DNA of 64,000 nucleotides from an uncultured Eggerthellaceae bacterium (GCA_947566075.1 CANOIM010000007.1:42274-106273); one strand, 5' to 3'; shown: positions 51,671 through 60,259, numbered from the stretch's first letter. Numbers and translations are program-made. Notes: generated from the sequence alone by a model not told the origin.

Positions 51671-52492
51671 TTGGAAGCTTTTCTTGGTTCGGCAGTTGCC
51701 TTCCTGTTAGTGGGTTTGGTGGTAGGCGTGCTCTCGGGCATGCTGGGCATCGGCGGCGGCACTATCCTGGTGCCCGTGTTCAAGCTGGGCTTCGGGCTGC
51801 CTGCCCTAGGTGCCACGGCCACCTCCCTTTTCACCATCATCCCTACATCCATCTCAGGGGTCATCAGCCATATCCGGAAGGGTACCTGCGTGGTGAGGCT
51901 TGGCGTTGCGGCAGGGCTTGGGGGTGCGCTGACATCTCCATTGGGGGTGTGGTTGTCTTCCCAGTCTCCCGAATGGGCCACCATGGTGGCCTGCGCTGTG
52001 GTCATCGCCTATTCCGCGTCAACCATGCTCACCAAGGCGGTGAAGCTTTGGCGGGCGCAGCGAGTTACGGTTCCATCCCCTGATGAGCCTGGTTTGGACA
52101 CGCCCAGCTTCGAAGCGCCAACTGGCGCGCGGAGCGTGATCACGGCGGGGCTCATTGGCCTGGTGGCGGGAGTGCTGTCAGGCTATGTGGGCTTAGGAGG
52201 CGGGTTCCTCATCATCCCGTTGTTCATGCAATTGCTGAACATGCCCATGAAGCTGACCAGTGGCACCTCGCTCATGGCGGTGATGATGCTGGCTGTGCCG
52301 GGAACGGTGACCCAGGCATTGCTGGGGAATGTGGATTGGGTAGCGGGCATCTGCGTGGCTCTGGGGGCGGTACCCGGGGCCGTGTTGGGAACGAAGCTTC
52401 TGGAGCGCATCTCAGAAGTGCGCCTTCGCTTCCTCTTCGGCGGCTTTCTGCTGGTAGCAGCGGTGATGTTGGTGCTGGATCAAGTGTTGTAG
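51671..52492 (+). CDS. TauE/SafE family sulfite/organosulfonate permease
   Basis: 273 aa if translation starts at TTG 51671, just after the glycosyltransferase stop; the start is uncertain, but a longer reading would overlap that gene heavily. Eight membrane segments arranged as two halves, each with the glycine-rich motif (GVLSGMLGIGGGTILVPVF and GVLSGYVGLGGGFLIIPLF), typical of the family. It probably exports sulfite or sulfonated compounds, or imports other anions. Confidence 0.88.
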   Translation: MEAFLGSAVAFLLVGLVVGVLSGMLGIGGGTILVPVFKLGFGLPALGATATSLFTIIPTSISGVISHIRKGTCVVRLGVAAGLGGALTSPLGVWLSSQSPEWATMVACAVVIAYSASTMLTKAVKLWRAQRVTVPSPDEPGLDTPSFEAPTGARSVITAGLIGLVAGVLSGYVGLGGGFLIIPLFMQLLNMPMKLTSGTSLMAVMMLAVPGTVTQALLGNVDWVAGICVALGAVPGAVLGTKLLERISEVRLRFLFGGFLLVAAVMLVLDQVL

Positions 52493-53068
52493 GGTTTCGC
52501 TTCGCTCAAAAATGCCAGGCACGCCGAAGATCACGGCATGCCCGTCGCTCACCTTCGGTTCGCTTATTCGATCTCGCCCGCGTTCGCGGGCTCTAACGTC
52601 GCAACCACTTCAAGATGACGATGCGTCCCACAAGGGGTGTTCGGCCTTGGCTTCAGGCTGCGAAAAGGCGTGGTGCTTCGCTTATACCACGCTTTTCTCG
52701 GCCTGCAGAATCGGCCTCAGCCTCTTGCGGGACGCCTCTTCTCTGCAACAACTATAATTCAGCCGCAGTAATGACGGGGTGCCTTCGGTACCCGCATCAT
52801 CACTGCGGGCGTCCGCTCGTCGCGGCCGCTAAGTGTATCGGGGGGCGCTTATCGCGTCCCCCTCTGCTTTCACTCACGCCTTCGGCGTGGATATCGCTCC
52901 GCGCTCGGGTTGATGCCCCATCCGGGTGGGTGGTGGGCGCTTCGCGCCCAAAAGAGTGCGCCGGTTGATCTTCCAGTCCTGTCTGCCTTCTGCGGCGCCT
53001 AACCATAGGCCGCCGCTCACGCTTCCTGGGTTGTTGCTCTTGGCCGCGGCGACGGACCGCGGACGGAC
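52493..53068. other. gene-free region dense in small hairpins
   Basis: I see no convincing gene. At least six short perfect or near-perfect stem-loops with TTC(G)-type loops occur: CCCGC-GTTC-GCGGG (52577-52590), an AAAAGGCGTGGT/ACCACGCTTTT hairpin (52665-52695), GGGTGCC-TTC-GGTACCC (52777-52793), GGGGGCGC/GCGTCCCC (about 52840-52861), CACGCC-TTC-GGCGTG (about 52874-52889) and GGGCGC-TTC-GCGCCC (about 52937-52951). The reading frames here are fragmentary. It may be decayed coding sequence or structured RNA. Confidence 0.5.
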
Positions 53069-53120
53069 GGACAACGGGGACGTAGGCTATTGTCCTGTTT
53101 TCCCAAAGAGGCTTGCCAAC
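53069..53120. repeat. left half of REPIN-like palindrome 7, interrupted by an IS
   Basis: GGACAACGGGGACGTAGGCT onward, TATTGTCCTG, then CCCAAAGAGGCTTGCCAAC. This matches the left half and centre of the intact copy at 45238 up to the IS junction. The right half resumes at 54547. Confidence 0.9.
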
Positions 53121-54546
53121 GGGGGTGCGCCCCAGATCCTGGAGAAGGATCTTCAAGGAGGAAGCCATGGCGTACCCACAAAAGACCATCGATGAGGTCC
53201 TCGCCTATCTGGACGAAGGGCATTCGCTGCGAGATGCAGAGCGTCGCTTCGGAGTCGGCCATGAGAGCGCTGCAAGGTGGAGGCGCAAACGTGATGGCGA
53301 TCCCAAGGCCTGTCGCCGCTCGGTAAGATATCCTCTGGAGACGGTGAGGCTCGCGCTCGGCCTAGCTTATGGCGGCCACGGCTTCAGGCTCGATGAGGTG
53401 GCTTCCATGCTCGGAGTGTCGGTTCCCACCATCTCCCGCTGGAAGAAGAGGCACATGGAAGGAGGGGTCATGGAGATCCCTGATATCGATCCCGATGAGA
53501 TCGGTCACCTCAGCAAGCGCGATAGGGACGAGATGAGCGAAGAGGAGCTCGATCGCTACATCCATGAGCTGGAGGTCAGGGCATACGCGTTGGAGGGAAC
53601 GGTGAGGATTTTAAAAGCCGAGGGCATCGAGGGGCTCAGCAATGACGAGAAGGCTGCGCTCATCGATGCCCGGCCCCAAGGCATCACCGCAACAGAGCTC
53701 CTCGCTGTCCTCGGCATCTCGTCGAGCAGCTATTACTACTGCAGGTCCAAACCGGAACCAGAGGATAGATACGCTAGCGTCAGAGTTGCGATCAGAGAGG
53801 AGTTCGAGCTGGTCCGAGGCGCTAGAGGCTACCGCTACATCCGCCAGAGGCTCAGAGAGCGCACAGAGCCCATCCTGATATCCGGGAAGAAGGTGCGAAG
53901 CCTCATGGCCGAGGAGGGGTGCGTCGTAGCCTACGCCAAGAAGAAGCGGAGGAGGTACGACTCCTATGAGGGTGAGATCGGGGCCGCTCCTGAGAACCTC
54001 GTTGCGCGCAACTTCCATGCCGATGCCCCCAATAGGCTCTGGCTCACCGACGTGACGCAGTTCTCCATCCCAGCTGGCAAGGCATACCTGAGCCCTGTGA
54101 TCGATGCCTTCGACGGCATGCCGGTAGCATGGACGATAAGGACGAGCCCTGATGCGGAGATGGCCAACACCATGCTCGAGGATGCCTGCAGGGCGCTTCG
54201 CACAGGCGAAGCGCCTGTGATCCATAACGATCGGGGCTGCCACTACAGATGGCCTGGATGGATCGCGATATGCGATGAGCATGGCCTCATCCGCTCGATG
54301 TCGCGCAAGGGATGCTCACCAGACAACTCTGCGATGGAGGGCTTCTTCGGGCGGCTCAAGAACGAGTTCTACTACCGCGACTGGGATGGGGTGGGTCTGG
54401 AGGAGTTCGCATCACAACTCGATGATCACATGAGATACTATCGCGACGAGAGGATCAAAGAATCCCTCGGCTGGATGAGCCCTATGCAGTACAGGAAATC
54501 GTTGGGCTTAGCTGCCTAGCGTCTCCAGTTAATGGGGCGCACCCCC
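53121..54546 (+). mobile_element. IS3-family insertion sequence in a REPIN
   Basis: Perfect 14-bp terminal inverted repeats GGGGGTGCGCCCCA (53121-53134) and TGGGGCGCACCCCC (54533-54546), with partial extension inward (CTGGAGA on both sides). One transposase gene fills the element. AGGCTTGCC flanks it on both sides (53109-53117 and 54547-54555), consistent with a target duplication. Three extra bases (AAC) lie between the left copy and the repeat, so the exact end is uncertain by a few bases. The target is the centre of a palindromic repeat. Confidence 0.88.
53167..54519 (+). CDS. IS3-family transposase, single reading frame
   Basis: 450 aa from ATG 53167 after AAGGAGGAAG. Two helix-turn-helix units at the N-terminus (HSLRDAERRFGVGHESAARW and FRLDEVASMLGVSVPTISRW), a coiled region, then an rve integrase core with DD(35)E: D295 in LTDVTQF, D355 in IHNDRGCHY, E391 in DNSAMEGFFGRLKNE. 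OrfA and OrfB, which are normally separate frames in IS3 elements, are fused here. A canonical slippery heptamer T-TTA-AAA lies at 53610-53616 at the OrfA/OrfB boundary. A -1 slip there would end after nine more codons, giving a short DNA-binding product. Confidence 0.93.
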   Translation: MAYPQKTIDEVLAYLDEGHSLRDAERRFGVGHESAARWRRKRDGDPKACRRSVRYPLETVRLALGLAYGGHGFRLDEVASMLGVSVPTISRWKKRHMEGGVMEIPDIDPDEIGHLSKRDRDEMSEEELDRYIHELEVRAYALEGTVRILKAEGIEGLSNDEKAALIDARPQGITATELLAVLGISSSSYYYCRSKPEPEDRYASVRVAIREEFELVRGARGYRYIRQRLRERTEPILISGKKVRSLMAEEGCVVAYAKKKRRRYDSYEGEIGAAPENLVARNFHADAPNRLWLTDVTQFSIPAGKAYLSPVIDAFDGMPVAWTIRTSPDAEMANTMLEDACRALRTGEAPVIHNDRGCHYRWPGWIAICDEHGLIRSMSRKGCSPDNSAMEGFFGRLKNEFYYRDWDGVGLEEFASQLDDHMRYYRDERIKESLGWMSPMQYRKSLGLAA

Positions 54547-54608
54547 AGGCTTGCCGGCTCAACTATCACGATCGGAAAACGGGACAATAGCCTACGTCCC
54601 CGTTGTCC
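54547..54608. repeat. right half of REPIN-like palindrome 7
   Basis: AGGCTTGCCGGCTCAAC, ATCGGAAAACGGGACAATAG and CCTACGTCCCCGTTGTCC continue the element interrupted at 53120. Confidence 0.9.
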
Positions 54609-54860
54609 AGAGTCTTTCATGATAAGGCCGAAGATGAAATGAACTTCATCTTCTTGACAAGGAGGAGGATGTCAGATGCGGAAGCGGATGGGATCGCAAG
54701 GCGCATCTGCGGTGTGGGCTACCGTGATGTGCCCCCTACGCTCGCAGCCTCCGAGAAGAAGGTCCTTCTCGCAAGGATGCGGTCAGCTGGCATATCGATC
54801 CGTCAGATAGAGAGATCGACCGGAATCGGGAGAGCGATCATCGCGAACGCGAAGCTGTGA
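54603..54860 (+). pseudogene. C-terminal remnant of a REP-associated (RAYT) transposase
   Basis: 85 codons. The part from MSDAEADGIARRICGVGYRDVPP through KKVLLARMRSAGISIRQIERSTGIGRAIIANA resembles the C-terminal tail of REP-associated tyrosine transposases, including the final helix-turn-helix-like SIRQIERxTGIGR. The N-terminal HUH (Y1) catalytic domain is missing, so it is inactive. It begins within the end of a palindromic repeat, exactly where RAYT genes usually sit relative to REPs. The identification rests on remembered family character; a profile search would decide. Confidence 0.62.
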
Positions 54861-54959
54861 CCGAAGCGGATGTGGTGCCATTGAGCCTGATCCTTTGTCA
54901 CGTGCAACTGACTGGACTTATGACTGCGATGCAGTGATTGAATACATGAGCCCCTCAGA

Positions 54960-55357
54960 AGCGCACGATATTCTCTCAACGAGCTAGTGAAGGAAGGAGC
55001 CATGTTCATGTTCAGTGAGATGCAGATAGGGCATGGGGGGATGTGGGACTCAACCAACAACGTCACAGAAGGCAAGGTCAACCCGCAGCTCAGAGAGATG
55101 CTGCATGCTCACAGAGGGTTGTCCAAGATGCGAAGAGTGAAGCTGCCTTTTGGTGGTGCTACACGCACTCTGAGTGCAAAGCGAATGAGGCCGAGATGCT
55201 GAAGACTATGAGAACAGATGAAGAGGTTGAAGAGCTGTTCGCGCTTGCCTCGGAGCACAAAGGACGAGAGGAGGGAGGCCCCGATGAATACGGGAGCTCC
55301 GTATCGGAATGGAGCGAGATGAAGATGAGCGGGTCGGAGAACGCAGGATGGTTTTAA
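54960..55357 (+). pseudogene. frameshifted C-terminal remnant of an IS1249/IS256-like transposase
   Basis: One frame reads GGMWDSTNNVTEGKVNPQL, REMLHAHRGLSKMRRVK; after one missing base near 55140 the next frame continues AAFWWCYTHSECKANEAEML, KTMRTDEEVEELF. Joined, this looks like the end of an IS1249-type transposase (TNxxEGxxNxxLRxMLxxHRGL, then FWWCY). The N-terminal two thirds are absent. It lies between the RAYT remnant and the AT-richer accessory genes. Confidence 0.55.
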
Positions 55358-55423
55358 GTAATGTTGGATAGTTCATCCAGACACACTTTTTTGCGTATTA
55401 AGCCCGAAAAAGTGATTTCGAAG

Positions 55424-55472
55424 TCAAACCTAGCGTGCCTTTAGCTGTATTATAACGGCTCGCTAGGTTTGA
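55424..55472. other. 12-bp inverted repeat upstream of the membrane nuclease gene
   Basis: TCAAACCTAGCG (55424-55435) and CGCTAGGTTTGA (55461-55472), 25-nt loop, in an AT-rich stretch 52 bp before the gene at 55525. It could be an operator, an IS end or a terminator without T-tract. Confidence 0.5.
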
Positions 55473-55524
55473 TATAAGAACAATATCTGAGTCGAACTTG
55501 ACTATTGATTTATATTAGGAGCTT

Positions 55525-56112
55525 ATGTTGCGAAGCTCGTGGGAGCAATCTTTCGTTGATTACATTCATAATAACTATCCTCAATTGAATGTTATCACCA
55601 ATGATCGATCAACTATCCCATCAAGAGACTCATCTCAAAACCTTGAGATTGATATCTATATTCCCTCCCTAAGACTTGGTTTCGAAATAAATGGAGAAGA
55701 CTACCACGATCATTACCAGTACGATAGGGATAAGAAATGCGGGACACAGTATTCCGAGGAAATGTATAAAGAGAAATTCTGTGAATCCCAAGGAATTAGG
55801 CTGATTAACATCTGGAATTCGGATTCGGACGCCTTAAACCGATTGACTATCGATAATGCTATTTTGGCGGCTAATCGCTCCTTAAAGAACAGCAGCTCAG
55901 AAGCAGATGATGGTCGCGAAAAAAGTTTTGGTTCCATTGTCATTTCTGGCCTACTAGGCGCGTTGATTGGCTTTTTAGCCATGATTTGCATAGGTATGGT
56001 TTTCAAAATCGATCACTTTGGTAGTGGCGTCGATGGAGATTATGTAGCATTAGCGATATTCATGATTGGTGGATTCATAGCTGGAGTATATCTTCAACTA
56101 AAAAAATCATAA
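55525..56112 (+). CDS. PD-(D/E)XK nuclease-like protein with two C-terminal membrane helices
   Basis: 195 aa, AT-rich compared with the core genes. The N-terminal 120 residues resemble Vsr/MTES_1575-type nucleases: SSWEQSFVDYI, then LEIDIYIPSLRLGFEINGEDYHD with acidic D43 and E54-x-N56, and QGIRLINIWNSD. Two membrane segments follow (about 134-155 and 166-190, SIVISGLLGALIGFLAMICIG and VALAIFMIGGFIAGVYL). A nuclease tethered to the membrane by its C-terminus is unusual and recalls defence effectors. Its other possibility is a cargo gene of a lost mobile element. No partner gene is adjacent. Confidence 0.65.
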   Translation: MLRSSWEQSFVDYIHNNYPQLNVITNDRSTIPSRDSSQNLEIDIYIPSLRLGFEINGEDYHDHYQYDRDKKCGTQYSEEMYKEKFCESQGIRLINIWNSDSDALNRLTIDNAILAANRSLKNSSSEADDGREKSFGSIVISGLLGALIGFLAMICIGMVFKIDHFGSGVDGDYVALAIFMIGGFIAGVYLQLKKS

Positions 56113-56320
56113 GTTCTACCTTTAGACAGTACGACATGACCCCAGCGCATGAGAATGATGCGTATTTTACGGATGACGATCTGTTTATACGAGTTTCATC
56201 CCAATTCGTTAGATGAAGCACATTGGCTATGTTTGCTTTAGTGATTACGGATTCGACTTTGGCTCCTCTCGTCGAGATGACTCTTAGCAACAGATGTCCC
56301 TGGCACGAGCGCTTTTGCCA

Positions 56321-56372
56321 ATGAGTCAGGGGACGTTCTTTCTGAATCATCCTTGAACCCAGTGGGGACGGG
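56321..56372. repeat. REP-type repeat with associated tail
   Basis: TGAGTCAGGGGACGTTCTTT, CTGAATCATCCTTGAACCCA and GTGGGGACGGG. The same composite, nearly unchanged, is at 63046-63095. The 240-bp gap before it (56113-56352) contains no gene. Confidence 0.75.
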
Positions 56373-56877
56373 ATGGTTTCAAGGGGTCGTTACATCATCG
56401 TATGATGGGAAGCGATCTTATAAGGAAAAGCCGAGTGTGTTCTGGAACACCACTCCTGCCTGGACACACTCTGCCACTCAATTCGATTACTTCAGCAATC
56501 CTGATAATGGTTATATCAACGGACAGATCATCGATGTGTATAAAGGGCAGACTGCTTCAGGAAAAGGAAGTCAGAATATCCCTATCGATGACCTCTCTGC
56601 CCAGGTTTCGTCTCTTGGTGTGCAACCGGGCGACCTTCTGTATTTCTATAAAGATGATGGCATACATCACGCAGCGGTAGTGTCTGAAGTGGCCGATGGA
56701 AAAATCCTTTATTCTGCTAACTCGATCACAAGATATGACCATGATCTTGAGGAGGCAATCAAAAACGAGAAGGGTATTCTGATAGTGAGGTTAAAGGATG
56801 AATCGAATTGGCATATTGAGCCTCATTGCATTTGCGATAGTTGTATCTACTTCTTCTTTAGTATTAACAGGATGTAG
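56353..56877 (+). pseudogene. truncated amidase/papain-like toxin domain, orphan tip
   Basis: 174 codons with TTG as the first possible start. The first ten or so codons are read from the repeat sequence. Then comes FWNTTPAWTHSATQFDYFS and GDLLYFYKDDGIHHAAVVSEVADGKILYSANS, resembling the C-terminal part of the Amidase_6 (NlpC/CHAP-like) fold with its histidine in HHAA. The part that would carry the catalytic cysteine is missing, so it is probably a decapitated toxin cassette created by recombination at the repeat. A lipoprotein gene overlaps its 3' end. Confidence 0.5.
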
Positions 56878-57262
56878 CGAAAATGCATGTCAAGAGGGTG
56901 ATAGAGAGATGGGTGTTAATCTAACCGAAGATGCTTTCGAATCGAAAGATGCAGAAAGAGATATTCTCTCGCAGCTACGGGATGTTATTGATCTGGACCC
57001 ATTGCTTTATAAAGACCAAAAGGAACCTATAGATTATTTTCGTCCAAGTCAGGGAGAAAGCGGGCGAACATCTTCAAAGATCGTTGAGGTTGAGATAGTT
57101 TCCTCGGGTATTGAAGGGGGCAAAGGAAGCTTAGATATACATATGATTAAGGAGAATTACTACCTTGACGGCACAACGGGCAGACGCAATGACTGGGCAA
57201 CGCTTTTTGTAGAAAAACATGAAGGGGATTGGGTTATAGTCGAAATTGAAGTTCAACCATAG
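56798..57262 (+). CDS. lipoprotein, candidate immunity protein
   Basis: 154 aa. The N-terminus is a lipoprotein signal (MNRIGILSLIAFAIVVSTSS, lipobox LTGC at residues 23-26). The mature part is acidic with a short beta-rich end (WATLFVEKHEGDWVIVEIEVQP). TTAAAGG precedes the ATG. The gene overlaps the amidase-like remnant by 80 bp. A surface lipoprotein is what would be expected to neutralise a wall-acting amidase toxin, so an immunity role is inferred. The sequence family is not recognised. Confidence 0.6.
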   Translation: MNRIGILSLIAFAIVVSTSSLVLTGCSENACQEGDREMGVNLTEDAFESKDAERDILSQLRDVIDLDPLLYKDQKEPIDYFRPSQGESGRTSSKIVEVEIVSSGIEGGKGSLDIHMIKENYYLDGTTGRRNDWATLFVEKHEGDWVIVEIEVQP

Positions 57263-57827
57263 AATAAGAACTCATCAGAGTTGCATTCCTTAATCCATTG
57301 GGGACGGGGATACTGGGTTGAGGCAAACGAAGTGATACTTCTTCGGCTTTCGTTCGTGGGCGTTCCGTTTCTGCCGTTGTTGCCCAAAGATGCGCGCCAC
57401 GGGCTTCGCCCGTCCCTTGGCGCACATTCAATACGGCCTTCAACCCTTTGATGTTCGCTTTGCCGCTCACCTCAAAGGGTAGGTGGGCCTTGAAGGACGG
57501 CCTGTTGTGAACAGGGTCTTCGTAGTGCAGAACTTCAGTTCTGCCTGATGCATGATCAGGGTTGCTACAGGCAGCACTGAAGTGCTGCGCTACGGACAAC
57601 CTGACATAGTTTCGCATCAGCCGCCGTAGGGAACGCTACGGATGATGGGGATGCGTCCGCGTCAAAGCGCGTTCGCGTAAGCGAACGCACTGGATCATGC
57701 GAAGCGCCTTCGCCAAGACCTTCGATGTTAGAATCTGCCACAGTGATAAGCTCTTGCACCTTGATAGCTTCATCTATTCGCCTTCGTTGGTTCCTTCACC
57801 TGCGCTTTTGATGCCTCAGACCGCCTG
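57263..57827. repeat. mosaic spacer between toxin cassettes
   Basis: No gene is seen. It contains a 93-bp block (57392-57484) identical to 63181-63273, and a 173-bp block (57614-57786) that matches 60087-60259 with scattered differences. It includes nested hairpins such as GCGCGCCACGGGC-TTC-GCCCG. The second block runs into the start of the truncated Rhs frame, ending TTGATAG CTTCATCTA. Confidence 0.8.
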
Positions 57828-59249
57828 GTGCGTGAGGAGATGAGGGATGGCAAGGCAACCGATGCCCTGGCAAGGGCGCTTCTCCCCAAGGCATCCCTCA
57901 CGGTGACCGATGAGAGCTATGACGTGACCTCTTATGTGAGCTCATCCCTCTTCGAGGTGACCCAGGTGATGGGAACGTCCTCATCCAGGGATGGGAAGAC
58001 CGCTGTCTTCTACGGGTTGGAGCGGTTATCCCATGTGACCGAGAGCACGACCCAAGCGTTCATCCATGATGGCAGGGGGTCGGTGGCCCAGACCATCTCA
58101 GGCGGTACGGTCACCTCCTGGAAGCGCTATAGCGCCTTCGGAGCCGTCACCGCAGGAACTGACCCGGCTGAGAAGCCCTTCTTCGGCTATGACGCAGAAG
58201 AGCAGGACCCCACCACAGGCCTCACCTACCTGCGTGCCCGCTACTACGACCCTGCAAGCGCCCGGTTCGGGGTGGCTGACACCTACCTGGGCAACACCTT
58301 CGATCCCATAACGCTCAACCGCTACCTCTACTGCGCATCAGATCCCGTGAACCACGTGGACCCGACAGGACACGCTGCTATCAGCAATATTCTTTCGATG
58401 ACGATGCGCAAGGTCGCAAGCGTTGCCAATGCGCAAGCTCGCATAGCTGTAAGGCAAGCAGAGCATCATTACTACACCGCCATGTCCAAAGCGGCCCGTG
58501 ATGCCGCTTCAGCTCAACTCGCCTATGAGCGTGCGATGCGAAACGGGGATCTACTGGCGGCTGCAAGGGCGGCGAAGAAGCGTCGTGAATACGAAGAGAG
58601 ATTCCAGAAGTACTACTGCGGCAATGCTAAGTATGTCAGCAACGCTAAAAACTACTCGATAAAGATCACAGCCCCATCTTTCTATGATCGAATGCAAGAC
58701 ATTACGGATAACCACTGGTTGTGGCCCGTTGCACCGGAATTCGCTGATGTTGCTTTGAGCTCCAATAGAGGTGATGTTCCTGGAACAATCTTCAATTTGG
58801 GTATGCTGCTCCTCGGAATTACGCCGGGCGGAACCGTAAGGAAAGGCGGCATAAAACTAACAGAGGGCGTTGCTGCCAATGTTGGAAAAAGAGCCAAGGA
58901 CGTAAGTAGTATAGGAAGGAGGATCTTCCCGAGTGAGCTTGGTGTGCGAATTGCCGGAAAAGCCGTTAATAATTCCGATGTAGCTGCTGAATTGATTGTG
59001 AAGGCTGATCGTACGGGGAGTGCAATTCAAAAAGGCGATACGTATCATTATGCTGCTGCTTTTCTTTCAAAAGAGGATCTTGCGAAGGGATCAATATATA
59101 GCTTGAAAGAGGGTAAGCAGCTGCTTTTGCAAGTTAGTGGAGAGCTGAATGGCAAAAGCGGCGTTTTTGAGTACATACTCGAAGATAATGGACTTGTCTC
59201 ACACCAGACATTCAAGGCGGGCGCAATTATAGACGGAATAACAAATTAG
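57828..59249 (+). CDS. truncated Rhs protein tip with toxin C-terminus (cassette 1)
   Basis: 473 codons from GTG 57828; the frame is open from 57768 (FTCAFDASDRLVREEM) with no proper start, so it is an N-terminally truncated Rhs end. The core part has RHS-repeat features (WKRYSAFGAVTAG, GLTYLRARYYDPASARFGVADTYLG) and the boundary motif NRYLYCASDPVNHVDPTGH near residue 181. After it the sequence is variable: a helical, charged linker, then a toxin-like domain ending SGVFEYILEDNGLVSHQTFKAGA. I recognise the style of that ending from polymorphic toxins but cannot name its activity. A candidate immunity gene starts 27 bp later. Confidence 0.82.
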   Translation: MREEMRDGKATDALARALLPKASLTVTDESYDVTSYVSSSLFEVTQVMGTSSSRDGKTAVFYGLERLSHVTESTTQAFIHDGRGSVAQTISGGTVTSWKRYSAFGAVTAGTDPAEKPFFGYDAEEQDPTTGLTYLRARYYDPASARFGVADTYLGNTFDPITLNRYLYCASDPVNHVDPTGHAAISNILSMTMRKVASVANAQARIAVRQAEHHYYTAMSKAARDAASAQLAYERAMRNGDLLAAARAAKKRREYEERFQKYYCGNAKYVSNAKNYSIKITAPSFYDRMQDITDNHWLWPVAPEFADVALSSNRGDVPGTIFNLGMLLLGITPGGTVRKGGIKLTEGVAANVGKRAKDVSSIGRRIFPSELGVRIAGKAVNNSDVAAELIVKADRTGSAIQKGDTYHYAAAFLSKEDLAKGSIYSLKEGKQLLLQVSGELNGKSGVFEYILEDNGLVSHQTFKAGAIIDGITN

Positions 59250-59276
59250 AAGTAGTGGTCTAAGAGGCAGGATGAT

Positions 59277-59924
59277 ATGCAAACCTGGGATACCAATTTT
59301 GGATTATCGAAAATTCTACCGTGCAATACCCTCTCGATCTCTCTTTCCTATGAGCAGATTACGAGCATCGTTGATTGCGATTGGCCCCTGATCATCATGG
59401 GGGCTTTATCAGGTTATATCGTTGAACGATCTATCTTCGACCATGCCCTTGCCACGCTCTCTGAAGACTCTCCTGCTGAAGCTGAAGAACTTGCTTTGAT
59501 GCACTATGAATCTACGCCGGACCTCTGGCGAAGGGATCAGATCCTCGCTCACATGATCAAAGGCATCAGTGAGAATGAATGGGCGTTCTCATTCGAGAAG
59601 CTGCTCTATGTAGTCGTATCTGTTCTCAGTGAATGCATCCACTGTTTCGATTGCGCCGATGGTACGCTGGATCCTCCAGGTGCCCTTGAGGTCCTATGGG
59701 CGGATTTTGACTACGTTAGCACGGCGACCATATTAGAAACAGTCGGGCTTCCGCGATATACAGAGTCTACTGCAAATGAACTAGATCGGATAGTACGTGA
59801 AAAATGCGCAATCTATCTTGAAGAGCAAAGAAGATGGATTGAAGAATTCGATTCTGAAGATCCAGAAGACATAGCTGAATTGCAATGTGCTGTGCATGCA
59901 TGGAATACTTCAGGAAAAGAATAG
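59277..59924 (+). CDS. candidate immunity protein for cassette 1 (DUF2247-like)
   Basis: 215 aa, acidic and alpha-helical, no signal peptide. Its start lies 27 bp after the toxin stop. WPLIIMGALSGYIVERSIFDHALATL and later ALEVLWADFDY recall the DUF2247 family, known as immunity proteins in polymorphic toxin loci. The identification is tentative. Cytoplasmic location implies that the paired toxin acts inside cells. Confidence 0.65.
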   Translation: MQTWDTNFGLSKILPCNTLSISLSYEQITSIVDCDWPLIIMGALSGYIVERSIFDHALATLSEDSPAEAEELALMHYESTPDLWRRDQILAHMIKGISENEWAFSFEKLLYVVVSVLSECIHCFDCADGTLDPPGALEVLWADFDYVSTATILETVGLPRYTESTANELDRIVREKCAIYLEEQRRWIEEFDSEDPEDIAELQCAVHAWNTSGKE

Positions 59925-60086
59925 TCTATCCGAATCTATAATCTATCGGGGATGGGGGTACTGGGTTGATGCAAACGACAGGCAAACAACCCGTTGCACG
60001 TCCCTACGAAGGACACTTGGCAGGTTGATCCCATAGGCGGCCATCCGGTCTTGATGCCCGCATTCCCTTGAGGATAGGTGCTCCGG

Positions 60087-60259
60087 GCATCAGCCGCCGT
60101 AGGGAACGCTGCAGTTGATGGGGGTGTGTTCGAGTCGGAACGCGTTCGCGCAAGCGGACGCACCGGATCGCGCGAAGCGCATTCGCCATCATCCTCGGTG
60201 TTAGAATCTGCCACAGTTGCAAGCTCTTGCACCTTGATAGCTTCATCTACTCGCCTTCG
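60087..60259. repeat. 173-bp spacer block, second copy
   Basis: Same length and largely the same sequence as 57614-57786, again ending TTGATAG CTTCATCTA just before an Rhs tip. The preceding 59938-60060 shares GGGTTGATGCAAACGAC and TACGAAGGACACTTGGCAGG with 63108-63124 and 63447-63466. No gene is seen between 59925 and 60240. Confidence 0.8.

Noticed and set aside
52800..53189. Minus-strand frame reading through the hairpin-rich region into the REPIN
   Set aside because: The product is Arg/Pro-rich low complexity, read through palindromes and the IS end, without a ribosome-binding site or homologous motif.
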